DNA from: Cryptosporangium phraense | GTDB taxonomy: Bacteria > Actinomycetota > Actinomycetes > Mycobacteriales > Cryptosporangiaceae | Assembly (NCBI RefSeq): GCF_006912135.1 | Contig: NZ_VIRS01000011.1 | Span: forward strand, 124,001-188,000 | DNA length: 64,000 nucleotides | Direction of reading: 5' to 3' | Part shown: piece by piece, positions 18,701-30,700 of the stretch | Position numbering within the stretch: position 1 is the first letter of the stretch | Layout of the letters: every line of letters begins with the position of its first letter | Position numbers and translations under genes: made by a program | Notes under the pieces: generated by a model | The model's input: only the letters and a program-made list of their open reading frames with translations | Told to the model about the DNA's origin: nothing | The model's database searches: none

Positions 18701-21700
18701 GGCCTGGCCGATGTGGGCTGTGCGGGGCATCGATGCGCTGGGCTTCGACTACCTCGATGAGCTTCGGTTCTTCGACGATGGCAGCCAACCCCCGTCGATC
18801 TCGGACTTCATGTCCGAGCGAAGCGACGTACTGCAATTTTCGCTCCAGTTGCCGAGCGGAGCCGATTACCGCTCGGCCCTGATCGCGGTCGTCGAATCGC
18901 TGGGGCGGAGTGGCTACGAGGTCACCAGTGCGGTGAACGGCTGGCACGCCGGGAACCTCCACCAAGGGCTGCGGGTTTCCTTGAGGTCACCGCATGACGG
19001 TTGGCCGTTCGACCTGCTCTTCCCCACCGCGGCGTCCTCGTACGCCGCCGATGCGGGCACGAAGCTCGATCGGATACTCGCTGAGCCACGCGAGGTGCCC
19101 GCCCGCAAAATGCACGCGATGTTGAGGCTCCTCGGCCTCAACAAGTACTACGGAGTCAGCGGAGCTTCGCTCGGGCTCGATTCGCCGCCGCCACCTCTCG
19201 AGGCAGTTTGGTCGGAGGATGACGACAGCATTGCTCTGTGGGTGGCGCAGTATCCCGACTTGTTCGAGGGTTACCGTGGATGGTTGACGGGCGAGAGTCT
19301 CGGACTCGGGGATGTCGTAGCCGAGTTCGGCCTCGATGAAAGGGATCTGCCAATTCGGCCGGCTGTTGCCGAGAGGTTGAGGGCTCATGACGCTGAGCTA
19401 CTACGCGCTGTACAAGAGCAGCAAGGCGGACCCCGAGGCGTCGGGCCTCGTCATTCTGGAGGGGACGACCCCGGACGCGCTGCTGTGGGATCACCAGCAG
19501 AAAGCTTGGGTCTACGACCCGGAGGCAGCTCACCGGATCCTGTTCAATCGGCAGAACTTCAGTCGAGTCCGCGAGATCAGCCAGGTGGAGGCGGAGAAAC
19601 TAGCTCCGGCAGTGACCCAGGGGGACAGCCTTCCCGACGAGGCGACGATTCGGTGGATCTTCCGCTGGAAGGGCGAACCCCCACAGACGGAGTAACCGAC
19701 CCCCACATCGAAGCTTCCGCCATCCCCGGCACCGTCTTCGACGGGCGCCATGCCTGGCTCTCCAAGCCCTCCCTCGTCGGCCGGCGCATCTCCCACGAAA
19801 TGAACCGGCTCGCCGCAGCGGCTGGCGTCTCTCGCATCGAACCGCTGGGACGCAGCTCCACCGAGCGGTCCTACCGCGTCCACCGCGACAACGCCGTTCC
19901 GTTCGACGTTCAGATCCACGTCGGCGACACCGGGCACGCCGTCGCGGTCAGCGATATCGATCCGCGGGGACGGACCGTCCGGGTCACGGTCTCGGCCAAC
20001 GCCTCGCTGCGGACCGTCGGGCGGGCCCTCGCGCACGAGCTGGCCGAGGCTTCCGCCGTACTGGATGGCGTGACGGCTGGTCCCGACCTCCTCACCCGCA
20101 ACGGCCCGCTCGACCCGAGCGGCCCCAGCGCCCACGATCGGGGGCGACTGGCCGAGATCCGGTACCTCTTCGAGCGGCGCGCGTCGTCGAATCCGTTCTC
20201 CCGCTTCCGCGCCGATCGCGACCTCCGTCCGCTCCTCGACCACGTCGGCCTGCGGCCTCCGGGGTCCGCTCTCGACGGCGGTTCGCCGGGGTACGAGGCC
20301 CGCCTGCCCTGGGTGAGTCCCGACGTCCGGCAAGCGCTCGAGCGGTGGTCGCCGAGCGTGCCGCGCGACCATCTGTGGGCCGACCGCCCGTGGGAGCGGG
20401 ACGGACGCCGCCCGAGCTGGGGTGAGCTGGTACCTCGCAGCGGCGACGAAGCGCTGCTGGCCAAGCGGGACATCCAGAGGCTCGTCAGCGAGACGATCGG
20501 CCGACCCGTCGAGGTGAACGTCCAGCAGGACCGCGTGACCGTCGACGACGGGAGCGTGCGCACCAGCGTCGACCGACGACCGGACGGGAGCCTGTACGCC
20601 CGCCACTACCGGGTGCGGACGTCCGACCCGCACGCGACCGCGCAGTACCTGACAAGCCTGGATACCTGGCTCCGGGAGTCCGGCATCGACGAGCTGCTGG
20701 GCCCCGAAAAGGTCACCGGCGACGCCGGGCTCGCATTCGCCGAGGCCGGGTACGACTGGCGACCGCCGAACGACTGGTACCCGGGGTCGGGCGACGCGGC
20801 CGCGGCCCGGACCGCGATGACCCGGCTCGGCGACGAACTCCGGCTGCTCAGCGCGGACACCGCCGAGCTCTGGCTCGGCCTGGCCGGAAACGAGGACGTC
20901 GACCTCGACGCGCTCGGTGGCACCAACCCCGAGCGCCGCTACGACGAACTCACGAAGGCCCGCGCCGAGATCGAAGACGCGATCCGGCCTGCTCTGCTCG
21001 AACCGGGCGACCCCGGCTATCCGACCCCGAACGAGATCCTCTCGCTCCGCCCCGGCCGCGACGTCCTCCGCGATCTCACCTGGAACCCCGAGCAGCGCTT
21101 CGTCGCCGGTCAGCGTCCCACGCCCGTGGCCCGGATCAGGCAGACGCTGGTCGACATCGCCGGGCTCACCACCGGCGGGCTCGCCGCCTACGACGAGTAC
21201 GCCGACCTCGGCTGGGGTCCGGCCGGACCGAACCTCGACCGCCTGCGCGCCGACCTCGACGGCCGACCCGGGGCGTTCGACGCGCTGGTCAGCCAGCTCC
21301 GTGACCAGGCGGCCGCGGCCGGCATCCCGTTCGAGCACCAGCTCGAGCGGGCGATCGTCCACCGCGACGAGGCCGGCGACCGCCCGATGCCGACCGCTCC
21401 GCAGGTCCTCCCGGCCATCGACCAGCTGCGCCGCATCGCGACCGAGCTCCGGACGTCCCTCGACGAGCACTCCGACGTCCCGGGCATCGACCAGCTCCAC
21501 CAGCGCCTGGCCGAGGTCGAGCAGGGGCTCGCGAGCGCGACCGAACAGGCCGACGCGGCCACGCCGGTCCTCCTCGCCCTGCACGCGATCGCGCTGAACC
21601 GGCTCGACGCGACCGTCCAGCTGATCCGCTCGCACGACTTCGTCCTCGAGGTGGATTCGCAAGCGGTCACCGCCGTCGTCGACGGGCACCGGGTGACCGA

Positions 21701-24700
21701 CGTCAGCATCGGCTACGAGCCGTCGCCGCCCGACGGCCCGAACGCCCGCCGCCTCCTCGAGAGAGCGCGAGCCGACCGCGCCGAGAACCTCCGGTACGTC
21801 TTCCCGCGGGGCGTCCACCCCGAGGTCGCCACCCAGCTGGAACAGCTCGGGGTAACGGTCCTCGGCGACCGCACCTACGGCGCCGCCGCCGCAATTCCGA
21901 AGTCCGGCTTCGCCGCCCGCCGCTGGCGGATCCCGCGTCCCGGCGCGATCCAGCGCACCGCCGAACGCTGGCTCGCCGCCCGGACGACGCCCAACCCCGA
22001 CGGCACCCGTCAGCACGGCTCCATCGCCGTGACCGTCCAGGTCGGACGCACTCCGGACAGCGCGGTCGCCACGGTCGGCTACGTCGGGAACCGGGCCGTC
22101 ATCACGGTCTCCGACCGCGCTCCGCTCCGCGCCGTCGGCCGCGCGCTCGCGCACGAGCTGGCCGAGGCCACGGCCGTCCTGAACGGCGCACCCGCGCCCG
22201 GCCCGGACGCGTCCCCCTACACGGTCGACGCCCAGGGCAACCACACGCTCACCGCGCACGGCCTCGGCCGGCAGGCCGAGATCGGCGAGCTGCACGCGCA
22301 GCTCACCTCCGGCGGTCGCTACGCCCGGTGGCGGGCGGCGCGCGACCTCGATCAGCTCCTCCGCCACCTCGGCGTCGAGGACCCGGCCCGCCTCGCGGCC
22401 TACGACCCCGCGGTCGCCGACCTCGTCCGCGGCTGGACCGCGACCCCGGCCGACGTCCGGCAGCGCGTCCTCGACCACCGCGCGTCGGTCGCCGAGCGCG
22501 CCCGCCGCGAGCACGAGCTGGCCGACCTCGCGGCCGAACAGGCCCGGGTCGCGGCCTGGTCCCGTACGTTGAACGACCTCCAGGCCCAGGTGGACGCCGG
22601 TCAGCAGCCGACCAGCCGGGTACCGGAGTCGCCCGCCCCGGCACCGGCGCCGCGCGAGTCGGCCACCTTCGCGGTCGACGGACCGAAGACGCACCGGCTG
22701 CCCACGCCGAGGCGGGTGGTCACGACCGCCCGCGAGACCCTGCAGTCGCTCGGCAACGCGACCCGGCTTCCCGACGGGCGGGTCCGGCTGGGTGACCTCA
22801 CCGTGCGGGTGCGCGCGGTGCCGATGGACGGCCGGGTCGCCCGGTCGGTGGTCACCGGCACCGGCAGCGTGACGCTCGAACTCTCCGACCGGCTGTCCGC
22901 CGGTGCCGTCGACCGCGCGGTGCGGATCGCGCTCGACCAGGCCACCGCGTACCGGGCCGGCGTCCCGACCGGTGCGGACCAGCTCGGCTCCGGATCGGCC
23001 CCGGTCCGCTCGCTGTTCACCCCGCGCGACGAAGCCCGGGTCGCCGACCTGGTCCGGCTCCTCGACCAGGTCGCCGGCGCCCGGTTCTGGAGCCGCCCGA
23101 GCGCGCTGCGCGAGTTCCGGGCCGGCCTGCGTGCGGCCGGCCTGGACACTCCCGCCAATCGGGCCGCGCTCGACCTGCAGCTCGCCGACCGGATCGCCGC
23201 GCTCGACCCGATGCCGCCGGTCCACGACCGGCACGAGAGGTTGGCGTCCTGGGTCGCCTCACCGATCCAGTCGGTGCCGAGCGCCGGTCCGGCCACCGCG
23301 GCCGCACGCACCGCCCGTGACAATGCCGCCGCCCAGGCCCGCGATCTGGCCTCCCGCGCCGGCCCGGCTCCCGTGGTCTCGGGCACCGCGCTCTCCGACG
23401 GACGTCGATCCGGTGGCGCGCCCGAGGCGGTGCGGACCGCGATCGTCGCCGCGCCGGACGACCTGACCCGCGCGCTCGGTCTGGACGTCCGCGAAGACCA
23501 CGGCACGCTGACGCTCTCGGTCGCGACGGTCCAGGGCGTCGTCCAGATCGACGTGACCGTGCTGCCGACCGTCGGCCCGATCACCGCTCAGGTCTACGAA
23601 ACCGGACCGGGAGCGGTCGAGCTCCTGATCGACGACCAGGCGAACGACCTGACCGCAGCGGCGGCCGCGGCCGGCGCGCTGGCCGAGCTGGCCGCGCGGG
23701 TCTCCGGCATCCCGGACGGCCCCCGCCAGCTGCGGCCCGGCCCGTTCCAACCGCCGACGATCGGACTCGTACCGGGAGACCAGCGGGCGCTCGCCGAACT
23801 CCGGTTCGCGCTCGGCCGAGCCGCCTCGCCGGGTCCCGACCGGGCCGCGGCGGCCGAGCTGGCCACCGCGCTCGCCGCCGAGCTGGGCATGGCCGGTACC
23901 GACGGGCCGGCGATCGCCCGGCGCGGGCTGCTCGACTCGGCCGGCGAACAGCTACTGGCCCTGCTGGAGGGGGAGACGCCCTCGGTCGTCCGGGCCCGGC
24001 AGATCACCGAGATCCTCGGCCGGTCGATGGGATTCGTCTCGCGTAACCCGGTGCAGGGCGGCCTGACGATACGAGCCAACGGGAACACCGCCCGGCTGAG
24101 CATCGAGTCGGGGCCGCTCGAGCTTCGCGCCGATCCGTCCGGAGACCTCACGCTGCACGTGCCGATGGACCTCGACGAGGCGGCGCTGGCCCGCGAGCTC
24201 GGCCCGGCGCTCGGCGCGCTGGCCAACGTCCCCACCGGCCCGGGAATCACCGGCAGCCCGGCGTCCACCACCGCCCCGGCGGCCACCACCGCGGACCTCG
24301 CCGTGACGTCGGAGCTGCGGGTTCTCGCCGAGCAACTGCGCAACGGCGAGCAAGCGGCGACCGACGCCACCCGCGAGCTGCTGGCCGCGGCCCGGCTGCG
24401 ACCCACCGACGCCGGCGGCGTCGTGCGCTACCGGGCCCTGCGTGACGCCGGGCTGATCCCGGCGGCCGTGCACACCCAGCTGCGACCGCTCAGCACGCTC
24501 GCTCCGGCCCACGAACGGCAGGTGCGTGTGGCCGAGCGCGCAGCCACGATCGCCGGTGACGTGCCGGTCACGGTCGACGGGTCGCTGCTGGTCATCGACG
24601 CGCTGCCGGGTGGCCCGCTGCTGATCGAGCTGGTCACCGAGCTCCGGCCGTCCACCTCGCCGGGCGTCGTCAGCATCGACGTCCGTATGCACGACCGGAC

Positions 24701-27700
24701 CTCGCTGACGCGGGCCGTCGCGGCCGCGGTGACGGCGCGGCTGACGACCACCGGGCCGAACGTGTACGGCGAGGGCGAGAGCCGTTCTTCGACGCGGGCC
24801 GACCGCACGGCGGCCGACCGGGCGAGGGAAGCCGAGCTCTCCGCTCTGCTGGAGCGGGGCGGCACGGTCGACCGGGCGCTGGACGGGGACCGGTCGGCGC
24901 GGCGCGCCGCCGAGCAGCGGATCGACGAGCTGATCCGCACGATGGGCCTGCGCCACGACACGCTCGGCTCGGCCGAGCGCCGGGCGCTGCTCGACGCGCC
25001 GCTGCGCGCGGCCGTGGAGCGCCGGGACGGCGCCACCGGCGCGTGGGTGGCCCGGCTGCGTACGCGGCTGGAGGCCGAGATCGGTCGTGATCGGACGCTC
25101 GACGTGCAGACGGATCCGGCCGACCCGAACCGGCTGATCGTCCAGCACGGCAGCAGGCAGCTGAGCCTCTCGGTCTACCGGGCGCCGCTCGGCGGCGACC
25201 GTCTGGCCAGCCTGCCGGACGCGCCGGGCCCGGCGCAGCGCCTGTTCGTGGACGAGAACGGCGACGTCGCTCAGCGCGAACACGCGGCGATCCGGCTGGT
25301 CACCGAGTGGGCGAGATTCGGGACCGTCGATTCGGTGACCGGCATTCCCGGCCCGGCGCGCCGCCGCCTGCCGCTCGATTCGACGCGCTGGAGCGCCGCG
25401 CACCACGCGTCGATCGCGTCGGTGCGATTGCTCGCCGAGCAGTACCGGGACGCGCCCCGGGGACCGCGCAGGCTGGCCGCGAAGGTGCGGCTGGAGATCG
25501 GCGCGACCGAGCTGGGCGTGCACCAGCGGGTCGCGGGCAGCGCCGAGCGGCTGCGGTTGCTCGTCGAGGACGGCCTGCTCGACGCCGCTCACGCGTCGGC
25601 GTTGCGGGAGGTCGGGCGCCCGCGCAAGTCGGTGCGACGCGCGGTGGCACAGGTCGGCAACGAGCTGATCCGGGCCCAGCGGGACGGGCTGATCACCAGC
25701 TTCACCCGCGAGGGCGACCTGTTCCGACTCACGTCCGGCGGCCGGACGTTCGCGCTCGACGTCGTGGCCGGGGTGCTGGCGCTCGACCAGGACGTCGACC
25801 TGGCCGTCGACCTCGACGGCGCCGGGGCGAGCCTCACGATCAACCAGCGGACGCCGCTGCTGACGAGCAAGCGCACCCGCACCGAGCAGATCGCCCGGTC
25901 GGCCGTCGGAGCGCTGGCGGCGATGCTCGCCCAGCAGCCACCGGCAGGGGCGACGGCCTGGAGTCCGAACCGGGCGACCAACCGGTTCTTCGCCGGAGCC
26001 GTGCTGGACTCGGCCGCGGCCGGTGACCTCTCGGTGGACGATCAGGCCCGGGTCGCGTCGCTGGAGCTGCTCGCTCACCAGTACCGGGAGGCGGGGCGGC
26101 CCGGACGCTTCACCCCGTCCGGACGCCGGGCCCGGCGGCTCGGGGCGCGACTCGACGCCGACATCCGGGCGTTGGGCCTGAACAGCGGCGAGATCGGCGT
26201 GAGCTACCGGCGCGAGCAGCTACGGCCCGACGTCCGAGCCATCGTCGCGGAACGGGACGGCCGGCGGGGCGCCCCGGACGCCGAGGCCGCGCTGGCCGAT
26301 GCGAAGTCCGCGCTGGCGACGGTGGAGGCCGTGCTCGGCCGGCGGATCCTCCGGGCCTCGGACCAGCTCACGATCGGCGGCCTCCAGGTCGATCTCGTCG
26401 CCGAGACGATCGACTCCGGCCCGCACGCCGAGCTGCGCGGACGCACGCTCGTCGTCGACGCGCGGGCCGACCGCGCCCAGATCGAGCGGGCGCTGGCGAG
26501 CGCGCTGGCCACCGAGCTGGCTCCGGACGTGACGTCGGGCGACGTCCTGCGGTCGGGCGCGGGGCCGGGCCCGGTGGCGACCAAGGCCGACGCCGGACGC
26601 ATCGCCGAGCTGGCCGTGCTGGAGCTGCAGATCCGGCGGACGCACGCGCCGTTCGAGCGGGCCGCGCTGCTCCGGGAACTCGGGACGCTGACCCGCCGCT
26701 ACGGCCTCGACCGGGACGCGCCGGGCGTCGCCGAGCGCCGGGCGCTGCTCACGCCGGACGCGCTGGCCGCGGTGGAACGCACCGACCCGGTCGCGCGCGG
26801 ACGGACCGTGGACGCCGTCCAGACGCTACTGAGCGACCTCGGGCCGATCGAGGGGGTGCGCGAGATCCGGCCGACCGGGGACCCGCGCCGGGTCGAGCTC
26901 GTCCTTCGCGACGGGTCGTCGGTCGAGGTCGCGATCGGCGCCAGGGTGCGGCCGGGCGTGCTCGCCGAGGGCCGCTACCAGGGTCCGGCCGCCACTCTGA
27001 ATGTCTCGACCAGGGCGTTCGGCCAGTTGGGCGCTCAGGCGGCGATCGTTCGCGAAGTGGCCCGGATCGCGGCGAGCCCGAACTCGACCAGCCCGAACCC
27101 CGTCCTCCGCCCCGGCGACGTGCAGAACCGGGACTTCGCCCCGGCCGACCACGCGATCACCGCCGAACTGCGGTACCTCGCCGAGCACTACCGGGCCGAC
27201 GCGAGCCGCGCCGAACGCCGCTGGTTCCGCCGCCGGATCGACGTCCTGACCCAGGAGGCCGGTCTCGTCGCCGGTAGTCCCGGAGCCGACGTTCGGCGCG
27301 CGATGCTCCCGGCGGTGGCCGGGAACCTGCTCTCCGAGCTTGCCGGGGAGGTCGTGCTCGACCGGCGCGAACGGGCCGCCGAGGCCGCGGTGGTCGAGAT
27401 CGCGGACGGGCTCGGCGTCCGGACCGTGTCGGCCGGACCGAACCGCTACGAGCTCCACCTCGACGACGGCCGGCGGATCGAGCTGCGGCTCTACGTCGAC
27501 ACGCTGCCCGACGGGGTGCTGGCTCGGCTGGAAGACGCCGACACGAGCGGGCCGGGCGCGGCCGCGAGCTGGGAATTCGACGTCTCCGAGGAGGCGCAGC
27601 CGCACCGGATCCGAGCCGCGATCGCCCACGAGCTCACCCGGGCGCTAGCGCCCCTCTTCGCCACCGCCCCCGCCGCGAGCGGCGGGGGCGCCGGCGCGCC

Positions 27701-30700
27701 CGCGCCCGCCGTCGGCGGCCTCGTCGAGATCCTCACCCACGGGACTCTCGCGGACGCGGATGCGCTGGTCCGGCGGGACTCCGCGCTGCCGACCCAGCCC
27801 CAGGACCTTTCCGCCGCCGACCGCGCCGCTCTCTCCGAACTGTTCGTCCTCGACCGGATGATCACCGACGGCTCCCACCCCCGGTGGGCCCGCCACCGGG
27901 CGAACGACCTGGTCACCCACCTGGGCCTCGGATACGGGCAATCCGGGGCCGAACAGCGCTGGGCCGCGCTACCCCCCGGCGTCCGGAGCCTGGTGGCCGC
28001 GCACGATCCGAACCGCGTCGAGCGCTCACCGGCCCGAACCAACCGGGCGATCCGCCGCGCCCTCCGCACGGCCGTCGAGGCTCGGAACGGCCCCGGCAAT
28101 CGGGACGTCCGACTGTCCAGAGTGGGCACCGGTTACGCCCTCCACCTGCCCGGCAACCGCTCCCTCGCGCTCGACGTCGTCGTACGCCCGGGCGCCGTCA
28201 CCGACCTGACGATCAACCACGGCCGGGCCACGCTCAGCGTCGCTCCCGACATGGCGGCCGACGTGCTCGAGCTGGAGATCGCCGCCCGCGTCGCGGCCGC
28301 GCTGCCGGGCTCCTCGTCGATGGACCCGGTGGCGCTCTCGCGCTTCCGGTTGCTCGCCGACCGTGCCGGTCGGCCCGAGGCTGGTCCGGCCCGGCCGGAC
28401 GCCGAGGTCGATCTGCGTCTGCTCGCCGACCAGCTAGGCCTGGGCGCCGACCAGCCCGGCGCCGTCGACCAGCGCCGGAACGCCCCGTCCGACGTCCGGG
28501 ACGTGCTCGACCGGCTCGACGACCGGCGTCCGCGATCCGAGCGGTCGACGCTCCGCGCCGCCGAACGACGGCTCGCCGCGACGGCGTTCGCGGCCGACGT
28601 CGGTGTCGACGCGGTCACGAACCAGGGCCCGATGTTCCGGGTCGAGCCGTCCGGGTTCGAGTTCCGGGTCTCGGTCGAGGAACTCCCGTCCGGGCAGACC
28701 AGCCGGTTCGAACCCGACGAGATCGTGATCGCCCGCGACGCGTCGCCGCTGGACGTCGAGGCCCAGCTCGCGAAGTTCGTCGCCGAACGCGTCGCCGAGC
28801 AGGCCAACGACCCGGACGCGGTGGTGCTGGGCGAGCAGGCGCGGCTCCGGGTCATCGCCCGCCAGTCGGTACTGAGCGGGGTGACCCGACCCGGGCGCCT
28901 GGTCGACGCGCTGCTCGCGCGGCGGTCGGTGCGCCGGTTCCCGGCGTCGCCGCGGCTGGCGTCCGCGGCCGGGCGGCTCGGGATCTTGCCTGGCCAGCGG
29001 GGTGCGGTCGACCGGTCCGACGCCCTCGGCGCGGTCGCGTCGAACGGCCAGAGCCCGGCCGCGACCCGGGTCGCGATCGGACTCTCCCGGCTCGACGACA
29101 GCTGGGAGGCCGCCGCCCGCTACCGGTTCGGCGCCGGGCGTCCGACCGGGGTGCCCTCTCCCGGCACCTACATCCGCAAGGCGTACCTGTCGGGCGGCGT
29201 CGGCTCGGTGGCGACCGCGATCGCCGTCGGCGTGCACTTCAAGCCGCAGCTCCCGGTCTCGACCGGGACGGTCGTCGGCACGCTGCTCGCGCTCGGCGCG
29301 GTGTTGCCGCCGGTCGCGGGCCTGGGCGAGTACCACACACGTCGGCTGGGCCAGCGCCGCTCCGACCGCAACGCGGCCCGCAAACGCATCGTCGCCGACA
29401 CCCGCCGGGCCACCCGGGCCGCCGAGGAACTCCGGCTCGACCAGCGTCTGGCCCGGCTGTCGCTCCGGCTCGACTTCCTCGGTATCTCCGCGCAGCCGAC
29501 GCCCGGGCCCGGCTCGCCCGGCACCGGCCTCGACCCGCGAGCGGTCCCGACGCCCGATCGGCGTCCGAAGTCCGCGGTCCCGGCGCCGTTCTCCTACCTG
29601 CTCAAGACCGCTCCGGGCCCGGCCAGTTCGGCCGCGAGCTGGGTGATCGGTGCGCTCGCGACCGGCAACCCGAAGCTGGCCGGCGCGTCGGTGTTCGCCG
29701 GTCCGGTCGCCGGCACGACCGCGATGATCGGCGAGTACGCCAAGTACGCCGACCAGGAGGACGAGGTCGACAGCGACGCCGACCGTCAGTTCGACCGCGA
29801 CCGCGGTCACCGCAACCTCGACGCGTCGGTCGCGGCCGCCTCCCGCGACAGCCTGCTGGCCTCGGGCGAGGCCCTCGGCTCCCAGGTGGGTCAGCTGGTG
29901 GCCCGCGCCGGTCTGCCGCCCGCCACTTCCACTTCGGACGCCCGTCCGCAGCGGCCGGTCTCGCGGGCGACCGAGGTCACGGTCCGGGAGGTCTCGCGGC
30001 CGTGGCTCTCGACGTATTTCCCGTCGTGGCCGCAGTACTACGTGAAGGCCGCGACCTCGCCGTCCGGACTCGGTCTGTTGATCGCCGGCGGGGTCGGGTT
30101 CTTCCGGATCCATCCGGTGGCGATGCTGGTCGGGGCCGGTGGCGCGCTGGTCGCGCCGCTGATCCACAGCGCGGGCGAGTCGCACCTGCACTACGGCGGA
30201 GACGCGTTCAAGGACGAGCGGGAGCGCGCCGACGCGGATCTGGAGCTGGGCCGGGCCGCGCGCCGGGCCGAGGCGTACGACCGGCTGATCGATCGGCTCG
30301 GCGCGATTGCCCGTGACGTCGAGGCGCTGCGGGCCGCGCAGGGCCTGCCGGTCGCGCCCCAGCCGGCGCCCCCGGTGCTGCCTGCCCCGACCGCGCCGAC
30401 GTCGTCGCGCCCGCCGATGCGGAGCCTCGGGGCCGACGTCCGGAACGCGGCCCGGGACGTGGTCTCGGTGCTGCGGGGCAAGAAGGACGGGCGGGAGTTC
30501 CTGCACCGGACGGCGTGGGCCGACCTGGTGTACCTGGGGGCGTTCGGGACCGTGCTGGCCACGTTCGGGCCGGAGACGGCCACGTACCTGGTGCCCGCGC
30601 TGCTCGGGCGGGCGGCGAACTCGCTCTACTCGCCGGCCGACGCGCTGGCCGACCAGTCCGAGAAGGCGCGGGCGAGCGCGCGGGTGTCGGGGCACGATCA

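Noticed and set aside
20025-20055. Active metallopeptidase in the giant toxin (AHELAEA)
   Set aside because: The motif lacks the second histidine of HExxH and no third ligand was found; kept only as a fold resemblance.
19530-23234. Minus-strand frame of about 1234 codons opposite the giant toxin
   Set aside because: It lies on the opposite strand of a well-supported coding frame; composition is typical of antisense high-GC shadow and no ribosome-binding site is present.
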